A stretch of 64,000 nucleotides of DNA. Origin: Stichopus chloronotus. Lineage: Eukaryota > Echinodermata > Holothuroidea > Aspidochirotida > Stichopodidae. This document shows, in pieces, positions 1 through 12,731 of this stretch. The DNA lies in the NCBI GenBank assembly GCA_021234535.1, contig CM037843.1, forward strand, positions 21,917,911 through 21,981,910. The letters are read 5' to 3'. Position numbers and translations under genes: made by a program. Positions within the stretch are counted from its first letter, which is position 1. The number at the start of each line of letters is the position of its first letter. The notes under the pieces were generated by a model that worked only from the letters and a program-made list of their open reading frames with translations, was not told the DNA's origin and did no database searches.

Positions 1-372
1 TTTTGACCTCTGGTGACCCCAAATGACCTTTGACCTCCACCAAAAACAATAGGGATCATCTACTCAATAAGAGCAATCTACATGCCAAGTATGAGATCAC
101 TCAGAGTTACACTTCTGGAGATATGGTGTTTACAAGCAATTTTCAAGGTATTTACCTTTTGACGTCTGATGACCCCAAATGACCTTCGACCTCCAATAGA
201 AACAATAGGGATCATCTACTCAATATGGGCAATCTACATGCCAAGTATGAGATCACTCAGAGTTACGCTTCTTGAGATATCGTGTTTACAAGCAGGCGTC
301 ACACATGCACCTACATACACACACACGACATCACCATCGCATAGATTCCTTCTACCTTCAGCAAGGAATCAA
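1..372 (+). repeat. Composite DR1-bearing repeat, two units plus tail (head off-window)
   Basis: Two diverged units about 157 bp apart, each running from TGACCTCTGGTGACCCCAAA through TGACCTTTGACCTCCACC and a line with 'caatagggatcatctactcaat', ending in 'gagatatNgtgtttacaag'. The last unit runs into a short CA-rich tail (about 295-340), the same ending seen at 10.2 kb and 16.35 kb. Position 24-36 is a perfect TGACCTTTGACCT. The left part of the element lies beyond the window edge. Confidence 0.8.
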
Positions 373-407
373 AAAACAGATGCGGAAGGGGTTAAAGCTG
401 CAGTACA

Positions 408-742
408 GTAAGTTCCAAAGGTAACTGGCCAGCACAATGGCAGCTTTTGTGTGGGGTCCAGGAGACAAATGCAGGATTCACAAAATCCTGCACACTTGGG
501 CATACACAGTTAATGGCAGGTTTGAGGGGTCAGGGCACAGAGTGAGGCAATGAATGAGGAGCTGAGAACCAGAACGGGGCAGCAGAACTGAGCACAGACT
601 CGACATTTGAAAGTTTGGTGAGAATATGGAAAATCTTGTCAAGGGAGTTGGTACAGTGGTATCAGCAGAGCAAACCAGCACAAGTATTGCTCACATGATA
701 TGTATTAAAGCTGCACATACAAAATGTATTAATTTTTCTTAC
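408..742. other. Intronic sequence, nothing recognised
   Basis: Lies between the composite repeat and the transmembrane exon. No acceptor followed by protein-like coding sequence was seen on the minus strand, so the next synaptotagmin-like exon is probably off-window. Confidence 0.5.
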
Positions 743-907
743 CCAAATTGGACTTTTCTTTCTTATTGATTGGCTTTTCATTCTCCAGACATGGGAAACC
801 TCCACAGTTTGCAAAACACATGGCTTTGTTGAGGTACAGGAAGAAGAGCACCAAGAGAAGCAACAGCATAAAGATGATGCCCATGAAAACGATGGCCTCT
901 ACCGGAA
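743..907 (-). CDS. Synaptotagmin-14/16-like transmembrane exon
   Basis: 165-nt exon. The acceptor is 'tgtatacgcag' just above 907 and the donor is G|GTAAGA at 743/742. It starts with the last two bases of a codon and ends with the first base of one. Translation begins VPVEAIVFMGIIFMLLLLL, a hydrophobic helix, followed by FFLYLNKAMCFANCGGFPC and a lysine-rich linker. It is far more hydrophobic and protein-like than surrounding reading frames, and the NK..CF.N.GGFP motif matches the SYT14/16 juxtamembrane region. No following exon was recognised in 1-742. Confidence 0.72.
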
Positions 908-3900
908 CTGCGTATACACAAACAAACAAATCAAGAATCAGCAAAGTTATGTAGATACGAGACACGACAGACAGCGACGGATGGTCAGCACGAGAAATGT
1001 GTGTATAAACACACAAAGAATCAGTAATGTACATACATTGTAACTGTCAATAATTGCAGCAGCCTGCACTGGCACAGTGCACACAAAGAAAACCAGAAGT
1101 ACGCCATAGGTGACGTGGTGTACCAGCGTGACAGTCAGAAACAACCGGCTTAAATACGCCCGTGTTCCTTTAAGAGCTACGTGATGTGGGACAATTTAGA
1201 TGGAGAGACATTGGATCTATCTACCATGGCAAACAGACCGCAAGATCTCAGGCGCACTTCTGTTGAAGAAGAACAACTCCCAGACCTGCATACTCTTATT
1301 ACTGCTTTAAACGCTGCTAACTCTATTAAGTGAGCGATAATTTAGTTTTTTAAGTTTACTGAACCTTGAGAGTCAAAAACCATAGTTTATATTATTTCTG
1401 TTTTCCTGTAACATCATCTTCTACCTTGACACACTGTAAATTACCTTGACAATGCTCCTGAAATCCTTGCAGGTTGGGGACTAAAAGACGGAAATTTTTC
1501 ATCTATTGCAATCACTTATTACGACACAAAATACTGTATTTACACAAAAAAGGAAAAAAAAACCCTGACATTTCGAACAGAGCTAAGATTCACAAACACC
1601 CCCAAAAATCTACAAGCTCATTGCAGTGCAACGTCAATTAAAGTCATTGGGGTTATCTTTTTGAAGTCACATCCAAAGTATGTAAATCCTCAACATGTTC
1701 CTTTATTTCTTTGGGTTTGCTCATTTATTGTACTTACTGAACAGTATGGCAAAAATGTTTGCTTGATAACATTAAATAATTATAGATTAAGATGTGAAGA
1801 TTCAACAATACTGTTTTGAAAAAGTCTTTTTAATTTTCTATTATCTCTCTTTTTGTTTAATACCTAACCTTTCTAAAATGCATGACCATTTCAATGCCAA
1901 TGGCCTCCGCCATTTGACCCCTACAATCATTTCATACACTGCAACTTAACCTTGATCCCAACTGCAAGCACCACTGCTCTGCAGTGTTGACTCTTTCCAT
2001 TCAAAATCATGGTCACCTCTTTTCAATTTCTGGTCTTTCTGCCTTCTTTGAATTTAATAGTACACATGAAGTGATCAACCCTGCCGTTCATTTTAAGACA
2101 CCAAAAAAATAAGGGTTACTTTCCAAAGTTGATGTAAGTACAATACTAGAAAGCATTAGTACAGTACATGCTGGTATGCATGAAGAAAGTTTTAACTTTA
2201 TTCTTTTGTTTAAATTTTCTCTCAATTGGACATTCCATATCCCATTATTCATCTCCAATTGTTATATACACAAGGTTTACGGAGTTGAAGTTTTCTTTTC
2301 ACAATTTTCCAGATAATCAAGATTGCACATTCTACTTTAGCACCTCAAACCATGAGCATTGCACATAACAACATCACAAGTAAGAAGTACAATCTAGAGC
2401 AATTTGAAATGTGGGCCACTTAAAGCAATGTCACTTTTAACTCCTCGGAGGTGCCAGACACAATTTGACGAAAGACTCACCATGCAAGAATTAACATGTG
2501 AAATCTGTCATACAGTACTGTAGCTACTCCTTTAATAAAAATTTATAAAAGCATCAAATCTTGAATGTTCCAAGTTCCAAATTTACATCCAGCTTATGAT
2601 GCCCAAAGTTTATATGACAGTAATTTCCACCTCACAAGTATAATTTTTACATTTCATAAAACAGCAATTGAAAGCAAAAGTTGGATTTTCTTTTATGAAG
2701 TTACCCCAATCTCTGAAATGATATTTTATTCAATGTAAAACAAACTCCTAAGTTGATGAATAAAAAAAATGAAATGGATCTTACCACAAACCACATGACT
2801 AAAACAAATAGCAAAACAAATAGAAAAACAAATTGTAAGCAAATATGCTGCCAAACTAGTGTAGGTCTGAATTTATTGCTGAAAAATAAGTATCGGGATG
2901 TGAAAACAGACTCTAAGCGAGTGCGATCTTGCATGCACACTACACTTGTCTGCTTTCTTTGAAACCTCATTAAAAGAGCAGAATTCAGGGGCATAACATG
3001 ACAGAGGGGATACTTGTTTCCACAAGCTGACAAACATGTACGACGTAGCATAAGATTTATGCCAAAATGAAAACATGCACCACTGCCGCAGATCTTAACA
3101 ACAGCTGCATGCTTTCACGAGCGAGTGAAATACGTGTCTCTGCAGTTTTTAAGATTTTATCATTGAAGCATGTTGATCTCTTGCACACTTAGCATTAATG
3201 GCCGCAAACCAAAAACATGTGCAGGTAAGTGCACATGTTCACAAAAATACGACCGAATTAAAGTTGCGCCCAATTTCTTAATCAGTACAATTATTTGTCT
3301 GTAACTTATCAAACCTTTGGCTGGGTTCAATATCCACAAATATCAGTGACAACAGGAACTGCACATTTGACAAGATATCAGGCTAATATCGGATTAAAGT
3401 GATAAGAGTAACGTGTATCCACTACTGACAACTTTTCTGAGTTGTGCTATCAAGGCTGTTATATGAACTAGATTCATTATTACAAAGCACCTAAAATGAT
3501 ACACCATACTCAACATCTAACTGTACCCTTCTCAGGGTTTGAAATTACAATAGAAGCTCTTATTAGAGGCTTACAGTATGAAGTCTTTTTTCAACACCCA
3601 AATACTTGGCACATTGGCATTTCACACTGAAATGTGTGGGTTAGAGAAAGTACTCAGCCAGTGATTATACTCTGTAGTGAATCCAGTATGTCATCAGTAA
3701 AAGCTGTTGCATATTCATGAATTATTTTTTTTCAAGATTTGCCCAGTAAAATGGCATCACATTTTAATGGTTTTTTATGCACTTGCTAGGCAACATTCAT
3801 GGAATTCAATGGCCTGGGTGTGATATTTGGATTACGTTTTATGTTTCAACTGGGTCTGATTATTTTTTTCAACTATTTTACCTGGCAAAGTAACTACAGA

Positions 3901-6900
3901 GCTGGGCACAAAATGCTAGATGTAATCACTAGGGTTGTAAAGCTACCCTTTTTTTACAAGTACAGTATTTCTACCATTGTAAATTTGAAAAGATAGTAAG
4001 AAAATAGATCTTGATTTTGTGCAAGTATCCGTAGAAACTAAAATTAAAGCCTCCACACGGTAAATCCGAGTGCATCAAGATACAGTATCTTCACCCGAAG
4101 ATATGATGATGACGTGCCCGTTGTTTTACTGACCTCCTTCAAATTAAAAAAATCAAAGAGGACATAACAAAACAAAATTTGTATGTAAGATGATGGTGCA
4201 TATACAAGATGATAAACATTTTGTGTTCGATCAACGTGCCCTTCCATGGGTGACTGATTGATCCGTCGATTCAGGAGACTTAAACAAAATTGATGAAACT
4301 CTGGTGACCCGTAAGATGAGTGAGAATAGATATAAAAGTGACGGCTGCCAGAGGTGATACCAGACTTGTTTTCTGCTTTGTACAGGATGTGAGTGAGGTA
4401 CAGTATCAATAGGTGCAAATGTAAATTATGACAATGGTAATTGTACCCACCAATACCATATTGTAAGTAATATGCATAATTTACATTTAGTTCTCATAGC
4501 TGACCCTCACAACAGTCATTGAGACAACTTGTTTTAACTGCATTCAGCAACCCCCCAAGGACACAACACACTAACTTCTCTTTTGTTCTATCCCTCATAC
4601 AAGTTCTAGGCTTGATTTACACAGTATTGTATACCAGTGTAGTAATTCCATCTGATTATGTTTAATTAACACTTTTGACCTATTGTACTGAGAAATTTAC
4701 CTTGGCCATACACTATTTGACAAAACTAGTGGGTTCATATTTTAATTTTTAATTTACCATTTTGGCAGCAAATATGTTTTCAGTTACACACATGTAAAAT
4801 GCAGGCATGTCATAAAAGCAAAATTAATGGCATGCATCAAAAATAGTTGTGTATAGTTTACAATTATACAAACTCTCAGGGTAAAACAAACTTTTTTTTT
4901 TGAGGGGGGAGGAAGAACAGAAGAGAGGGGGTTTGCAGCACACTGGACAGCATATGGGTATATATGACAGTACATGCAATGTCCAAGTCTAGAGAAATAG
5001 AAGGATATTTGGCACTAGCGACCATGAAGATCTTGGTGGGTAGCTAAATTATTCAATCAATAATTATCTTGATTTTACAAATCAGAATTTTGCACGTTTG
5101 CATTGTTTGGCATCTTCACTCCATGCTCAAGTGAACAGACTTCTTTGGTGTATTTCATAGCAACTAAAGAAAACCAAAATAACATCGAATGTAGCTGCAA
5201 CTTTTTGCCACAAAAGCTGCCAAAGCTACCGCAACACTGTTTTTCAATCAATCTCTTGATCTTTGTCTGACTGATTGCTTTTTGTTTAGCTTTGTCTAAT
5301 GCGATTTCTGTTCGAAGCCGACTGTGGGTCCCTTTTAGGCCACATTCTGTGAACCTCAGAAAAAAAACACCATCTAGATCCCATACACAGAGCTGGTAGG
5401 AGAATGATGCTGTACAAGATGTTGCAAAGAGCAGGGCATATAAAGATGAAGCTTAATTTGGAAAAAAAAGTGGTAAGTAATAAAGTGTGCAAAAGATAAA
5501 GGGGAGTTTGACTGAGAAAGACGGAACTTTGAGACATACTGAATAATTCCACGGAAGTATAAAATAGAAAGAGTGAAAGGTAAGGTAAACTTGTATTCCC
5601 CTGTCTCTGACATAACTTGACCCCCCCTCATCCCCATTACACCTACTCATCCATGACAGCTAGTAGAGAGGTGATGACCAAAGTTTATGACGATGGAAAG
5701 GAGTGACCATGGCAACAAGACACTGAGTGCACTACTTACTCGATCTCGCCGCGACTGGGCATTTTGCCAAAGTGAAACATAAGTTTGGTAAGAGGAAAAT
5801 CAGGGGAGAACAGAGAAACAAAAAGAACAAACAAATGAACAACATTGTTTTTGACATTCAAAAAGTTTCGTACAAATTGAATGACAAGATGGCACCTAAC
5901 TTGAATCCTCTGAATGTGAAAATGTAAAAAGGTGAGACAGCATAACACCTACCAACACTACAGAGATTAGTGTTAACATTTACAAAAGCTGTGTTAAACA
6001 GTGTTACTACATGTATCATTTGCTCTAGGGTAATACTGTAGCAACAGTGGGTAATACCACACTCACTTCCTTTGCAATACAGTGTTTACCCTTTAACATA
6101 AATTACGGTCCCATTAGACAGAGAACTGCCGATCGATCTGTGACTCCGAAAAGAAAAATCTGGACTGACCAAAATGTCACACGAGATGCAAACATTCTTC
6201 ACAAACAAAAATCACTTGTTTTACTGACATGACAAACAAAAATTTCCAAAATCCCCCCCCCCCAAAAAAAATCAAACAGACCCTGTTTCTTTATTGACTA
6301 AAGGAAATAAGCAGTCACCTCAACTTTATTCTGAAACATCAGTTAAATCTTACTAATCTCCCCTTTTCTACCTTACAGTAAGACTATTTCAAGTTGTTCC
6401 GCATTCAGAGTTAACAAATACAGAACTTGCATAACTTTAGCAATCCAGTTACGAAAATATTGCCACTTGGTGCAAAAGGGCCATCCACAAATAAGGAGAG
6501 GGGACTAAATTCATACCAATCGGGGTGACTGCATTTTCCCTTTAAGGACAGACAACTAGAAAGCAAATAATGCGATGAGCAGTGAAAATATTTTTAATAA
6601 TAAAGTAATAGAGATATTGACAGGCCAGTTTAATGTTTCACAGCCATCTCAGTCACACCATCAGATCTTTTATAGAACCAAAATTTGACCATTTGTTGAT
6701 CGAAGCGACTGCACTTATTGGTAAATCTTGTGAAATCTTTGAGCCCTTTAATGTGCAATTTCTGGGAGAAAGAGCAAATGTGCCACTGCATCTACAGTAT
6801 GCAGAGCATGGAAAACTTCTACAGGCTTTAAAGGTTGTGTGATATGCCTCTAGAAAACAGCACCCTTCATGGAAACGTTGCAAAGTAAAATACTGAGTGA

Positions 6901-9900
6901 AAATCCGTAGAAATTTTGTTTATATCTTTAATCATTTTTGAGATATGACTTTTCAAAGTTCTAGAAAAATGCAAAACAGATGACGTGGAGTGTTGCACAG
7001 TGTCGGTATTTCTTTTGTTAGGCCTATATATTTTGCCTCTTAATTACTGAGTTTCACATTGGTATGTGACATCAATATACAAAAAAATACATGCTTCCAA
7101 AATAAAGCCCTTGGGTCATATTAAATTCTCAAATGTCCTTGAAATAAAGGTTACATAAATGAAGGATTAACATAAGACATATTATGGGAGTCCACCTCTT
7201 GACATCACAAATTTGAATACTTAGCCAATGTTTATTCATGACACAGCTGTGAGACACTAATCTGCCTGTGAATTTGTCAATATTTGATGGATTTGGATGA
7301 AATTTGTGGCTTTTTTCAACATGTTCAATGTTTAATGCACCCAATACTCATGTCACATGAGCTTCAAACTTAAGCTCAAGGTTAATGGATGGAGAAAATA
7401 CCTGTAGTTACAACGAAGCTATTCCATGTGACAGTATTCTGAGTATTGCACCATGGTGGATGATAGTCTTTTGTAGTTATATATATTAAATAGTCCTTCA
7501 CAATAGAATACATCTTACTTGAGATCACTATATGACTGCTTACAGTAAATCAATTTGTAGGCTATCAAGTACTGTAGGCCCAGCTAAAGCATTTTGGTAA
7601 AAGTTAGGATCACTGGGATCATAAATACAAGAAAAAGAAAAGACATGGATGTCCCAAATCAAAGATGAGGAGTTTAATGTCTCTCAAGAGTACAGCAGCT
7701 TGAAGGATGCAACATTAATGTAAACACTCTATGTCTATATAGATCTGAAGGTTCTCAACCATCTTGTAAAAAAAATATTTTCCCTGTGGTGGCAGGTTGA
7801 AAATACTAATATGAGCTTGTCAAGAATGTGGAAAAGGACAAAGGGTCCATTTAGCAAAGTGAAAATGCTAACATACAGTATATTCACTGATTGCAACATC
7901 CTGGCACTTAGTTATTTGGGATTTCTCACCAGAACACATCTTTACAAATGGTATGTGTGTTGTTGGAGATGGTTGGAAGAGACTGCAATGAATCAGCAAA
8001 ATGAATAGGTTGTGATGCACTATGCTGTTGGTGCAAGTATTATTTACCACGCAAGATAAGGCTGATCACCTTTAACTTAAAACTGAGGTAAATATCTTTC
8101 TCGGACTAGCAGACACACATCCATGAATCCAGGAGAGAGAAAAGTGTGTGGGGGCATCAAAGAATATGCCTGACATGTGAACTTTAAACTCTTAACATTT
8201 CCGACATGGTGATGAGTGGAAGAAAATAAAAAAATTAAAGTAAGAAAGCTCAAAGGCATTGTGGCTTTGATGATTCAATTATGAGTATTTTGAATCTGAC
8301 ACATTGCATGAGCTGATGATGTGCAATATGCTCGGTCAAAGATGTTTCAGCAACCCCTGTTGATCCAGCATGACCTTTGACCTTCAACAGTAAGAATAGG
8401 TTCTTTCTCTCATTATAAACCCACAAACTAAGTATGGAAAGTATGCATCATTCCTACCTTGAGATATTGTGTGCACAAGGTTTCAGTGTTGGCTCAAGTT
8501 TGTCCTCTTATTATGATAAATCCACACACTAAGTATGAAGAGTATCCATTATTCATATCTGGAGATATCATGTGCACAAGGTTTTCAGTATTTGACCTCT
8601 GGTGACCCCAGATGACCTTGGACCTCCACCAAACACAACAAGATTCTTCTTCTCACTATTAGAAACCCACATACCAAGTATTAAGAGTATTCTTCCCTAC
8701 TATCTGGCGATACTGTGTGCACAGAGTACTTAACCTCTGGTGACCCCAGGTGACCTATGACCTCCACCAACACCTATAGGGTGAAGAGTATTTATCATTT
8801 CTATCTGAAGATATCATGTGCAAAAGGTTTTCAGTATTTGATCTCTGGTGACAACAGATGACCTTGACATCTACCGAAAATGACAGGATTCTTCCTCTCA
8901 ATATGGCAAACCTACGTACCAAGTATAAAGAGTATCCATCATTCCTATCTGGATTTGTGCAAAAGATTTTCAGTATTTGACCACTGGTGACCACAAATGA
9001 CCTTTGACCTTCACCAAAAACAACAGACTTCTTCTTATGAATATGACAAGCTACACACCAAGTATGACGAGTATCCATCATTCCTATACTGTACATCTAG
9101 AGATATCACGAGCAAAAGGTTTTCAGTACTTGACCTACAGTAACCCCAGATGACCTTCACCTCCACCAAAAGCAATTGGGTTGTTTTCTTCAGTATGATA
9201 GACCAACACACCAAGTATAAAGTGTATCCATCATTTCAATTTGGAGATATTTCATGCACAAGGTTTTTAGTATTTGATCTCCGGTGACCCCAAATAACCT
9301 CTGACATCTACCAAAACAATAGGGTTCTTCTTCTAAATATGACAAACCTACATATCAAGTATGAAGAGTAGCCATCATTCCTATCTGGAGATGTCATATG
9401 CATAAGCTAAGTGTCTAAATCAAACATACACATGCCATCATAGCCACATATAGGTTTCTCTTGCCACCAAAACCAACAAGAGTCCTTTGGAGTAATAAAA
9501 CCAGAGTAAACAAAGGCATTGAGGTTCGAATGATTCCATTATGAGGATTTTCTTTATGTATCTGACACATGATGACTGATGCATCATGTCTCAACAGGCA
9601 CAACTGCATACTACAGATATATGTCCAAGAACATGATGTCTTTAGATGTCAAGACTTAGTTTTCCCAAATAGAACCTTGTTGCTCAAAATGGCTTCCACC
9701 AAATATATGTGTTTCGGTACACCACTAAACCAACATAGCAAATATAAAAACAGTACAGCTTTCATTTATGAGGTATCATGTGTACAAAGTTTTCACTATT
9801 TGACTCCTGTTAACCCAAATGACATCCAACCTACTCTAAAAGCATAATGGGGTGTTTTATTTAATTGATTTGCCTACAAACTAAAGCTTCCCTTTTTGGG

Positions 9901-12731
9901 ACATCCTATTTACCAAGTTGTCACAATTTGACCACTATTGGTCCCAACTGGCCTTTGACCATATACCAAAAGCAATAGGGCCCTTGTTTTTGATGTGGTA
10001 CAACTACTACATACAAAATATGCAATTTGTCTAAGCTTTCCTTCTTGAGATATTGTGTTTACAAGGTTTTCACATTCTGACCTCTGTTGACCTTAAATGA
10101 CCTACAGTATGACCCTCATTTAAAACATTAGGGCTTTGGTACTCAATGTAGTACATGTAATTACCAAATATGAGATCTGTACAAGCTTCCTGTCTTGATA
10201 TATCATGTTTACAAAGTAGGCATCATTCATATACATTCACACACACATGCATGATTTCAAAGGTTGCTATTATCATTGAAACCAAAAAGTCAAACGGAAG
10301 ATGGTTAATAAAAAAAAGACAAAAATCATATTTCTGTTTTCTTTTCCTGTTTCCTATAAATGATTTTGGTACATGAGAATGGCTGATGTGTACACCGAAT
10401 TTTGGTTTCACTATCTGTCCAAAATCACTGAAAACAGATGAAAATATTTCCAAAAGCCCTTTCTACGTGGTTTTCAAGGGGAAGTTACACTTAAAAGCTT
10501 TCGAATAATGCGCTGTAAAGAGATACTCTGATAAAGAATAAGTTTTGAGTCTGCTAAAGGTGCAGGTATTAAAAACTGGCAGCGACTACTCTACAAGAAA
10601 CAATCAATCGCTGTCAATGTTCCATTTAAGCAATCAAAGTGATCTACCACTTAAAGGGCAATTGACATCTGAAGCAAACACTCCAAGGGCATGTTAGTGC
10701 TGAGGTTTAAGCTTGTGCATGTCCACTGAATGAGTCCTTTAATGGCAGTGTTAATAGGTGTTTCATTTTCTTGTCATCCCTCATTCGTTTAGTCCATTTC
10801 ATGAGGAATGTACAAAACAGTACTGACAAAATAACCTAATCAGGTGCATTCCGTCTTTGAATAATGTAACAAACTTAATTATTCTGATTCATTTACAATG
10901 GAAAAATGGGAGAGAGGGAAGTTGTGCTTTTTTTTTCTTCAGGAAGGGGGGATTTTTTTAAACTCTGTGACATTTTTTTTTAACTTGCCTGAGGAGGATG
11001 AGAAAATATTGACCAACTGCAAAGTCAAGGCTACACATCATTGTATTCATTAAGTGACAATTGTACACAAGGAACAAGCTAGCGAAACAAAAAAGCAATT
11101 TTTCCTTTCTTTTTCTGGGATGGGGGGTCAATCTTAAAAAATGTAACATCTCTTCTTCAACATAGTGTATGGTTAACAGTGATCACTGATATGCATTTCA
11201 CATTCATATTTATGTAAAATATCTTTGGTTTTCAAACATCATTGATGAAGAGTGGGCCATATATACTGCAATTTCCACTTTCCTCAGTTGCATAAAAGTA
11301 CTGTATACAGCAAAAAGGTAGCAATATTGGAACAGCTTTTCCAAGTTTTCACTGTATGGCAATAAGGTGGTCTTGACACAAACTTTGTGCTGACAATTCC
11401 AATGATGTAGTCAGAACAGTGCACTTGCCCTACAATGAATGGATGTGTTTTTCCAAACTGCACAGTGGCATGAATAGTTTCATTTAAAGGCAGTGACTCA
11501 TCACCCCAGACAGTTTCAATTCTCCCAACCACTTATATGTCTAGTCCCTCCCACAGCCTGTCTCAAACTCCTCCACATGTGCAATCAGAACACTTGACCC
11601 TGTGTATGCAGTATTAACAGAACCTACTTTGCATCTTTCAAATTTTCTGTCCATCAAAGAGCAGACCCAATTGAGAATTTTGCTTATCCCTTGCCAAGTT
11701 TAAAGCATATAGCAATATGCAGACTCAAACTGCTCTGCTGCACTCTATAGCCGACAGATTACAGATTGACAGCATCAATTGGTTTCAATATGCTCTACAT
11801 ACAGTTTGGCATGGGTGAGAGATGGCTGTCTGAGTACATTCAAAGATTAGAACAAGTGCACGCTGCTTTAATTTTTTTCTTTGCCTGTTTCTACATCAAA
11901 TATTCTTTCCATTTTATCCCAAGTCTGAATCGACTGAAAGAGCAAATGGCTTCCAACATCTCTGACCACAAAAGGTACAAAACAAAGTTCTGCTGCTTCT
12001 TGTAACACTTCTGCCATACGGTACTGTAGGTATTAGATCTGAGGGCAGAATGTGGTCAAAGTTAACTGACAGTATTGGTTAAGCATCACTTCCCGGTGTC
12101 ATTGACTTAACATATTTTTAGACCGAATGAAAGTTGCCTGTAAATGAGAACCACGCTCTTTCAGGAAAGCACGTCATCCAATGACATCGACCATACAGAG
12201 CCACAGGAAAAACTATTAAAAATACAAACACGTAGCAAGATGACGTATACTTGATAAAATTTCCATGGCGTCATCAATTCTGCAGCCTACATATCTAGTC
12301 AGTGAGGCTGATTTCAGGTTTCACCTTTCTGCCCTTAATTGCCATCCATGTCTGCATATATACAGTACTGACTGCACTGGAAATACACTTCTGTGATATT
12401 CGGTGTCACAACAAGCTTCTAGTTAATCTTAGCTTTCAGTGATGCCACAGACTTAATCCAGTTTTGTTTTCATCGACATTACGGTTGACTTTGGGGTTAT
12501 AAACCTGTGTCCCCAACTAACTACTTTCACATCTAGCCATCCCAATAGTCAAATCATAACTCTACCTTGTCCCGAACCAGAGGGATCAATAAATAAAACA
12601 CAACAGCCTTCTGCCGTCCCCTGCTCCTCTAATACTGTAGTCCATGAATGAAGATCAACAAATATTTGCACAATAAACTGAAAAGGTCTCACTGCTCTTG
12701 ATCAAGTGCGGTACTTACATCCATGAGCCAT
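743..12731 (-). CDS. Synaptotagmin-14/16-like gene, 5' part (partial)
   Basis: Two exons can be joined in phase: a start exon (12719-12731) and a transmembrane exon (743-907). Together they encode a short extracellular or luminal N-terminus, one membrane helix of about 20 residues, then a juxtamembrane stretch LYLNKAMCFANCGGFPCLEN. From memory of the family, vertebrate synaptotagmin-14/16 has a very similar stretch (LYINKKFCFENVGGFPDL) directly after its single helix; this is the main ground for the call. These proteins are membrane-anchored double-C2 proteins of vesicle trafficking that lack most calcium ligands. The C2 domains must be encoded by exons at lower coordinates, off-window. The Lys-rich end (KPINKKEKSN) is a stop-transfer-like linker. 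Not verified by any search. Confidence 0.62.
908..8255. other. Long intron of the synaptotagmin-like gene
   Basis: About 7.3 kb of AT-rich sequence with short random reading frames only. It contains many TACAGTA/TACTGTA words (for example around 2160, 2511, 3960, 4080, 6793 and 7543) and homopolymer runs. No coding exon, RNA gene or known mobile element recognised. Confidence 0.5.
8256..10290 (+). repeat. Composite DR1-bearing repeat, longest array (two heads, about ten units, tail)
   Basis: Begins with a head 'ggcattgtggctttgatgat' at about 8256, followed by about eight tandem units to 9400. DR1-like boxes lie near 8371, 8612, 8751, 8860, 8998, 9150 and 9296, about 110-150 bp apart. A second head starts near 9510 ('ggcattgaggttcgaatgat'), then further units to about 10220 and a CA-rich tail 'cattcacacacacatgcatg' ending in 'aaaggttgctattatcattg'. 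Each unit carries 'ccaagtatgaagagtatcca' and 'gagatatcatgtgcacaagg' variants. 8371-8383 and 8998-9010 are perfect TGACCTTTGACCT. Confidence 0.85.
10291..12718. other. Intronic sequence, nothing recognised
   Basis: AT-rich, short random reading frames, no recognisable exon or element. It lies between the composite repeat and the candidate start exon of the synaptotagmin-like gene. Confidence 0.45.
12719..12731 (-). CDS. Candidate start exon (Met-Ala-His-Gly) of the synaptotagmin-14/16-like gene
   Basis: On the minus strand, CAAAATGGCTCATGGAT is followed by the strong donor GTAAGTACC. The ATG has a good context (A at -3, G at +4) and an upstream in-frame region closed by TAG. The exon ends one base into a codon, which is exactly what the 743-907 exon needs; joining gives MAHGFPVEAIVF. 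Choice of this exon rests on splice-site strength and phase only, so another 5' exon is possible. Confidence 0.45.

Noticed and set aside
8340..9400. CRISPR-like array because of regularly spaced repeats
   Set aside because: Whole units are repeated and diverged with no unique spacers; the setting is a eukaryotic intron.
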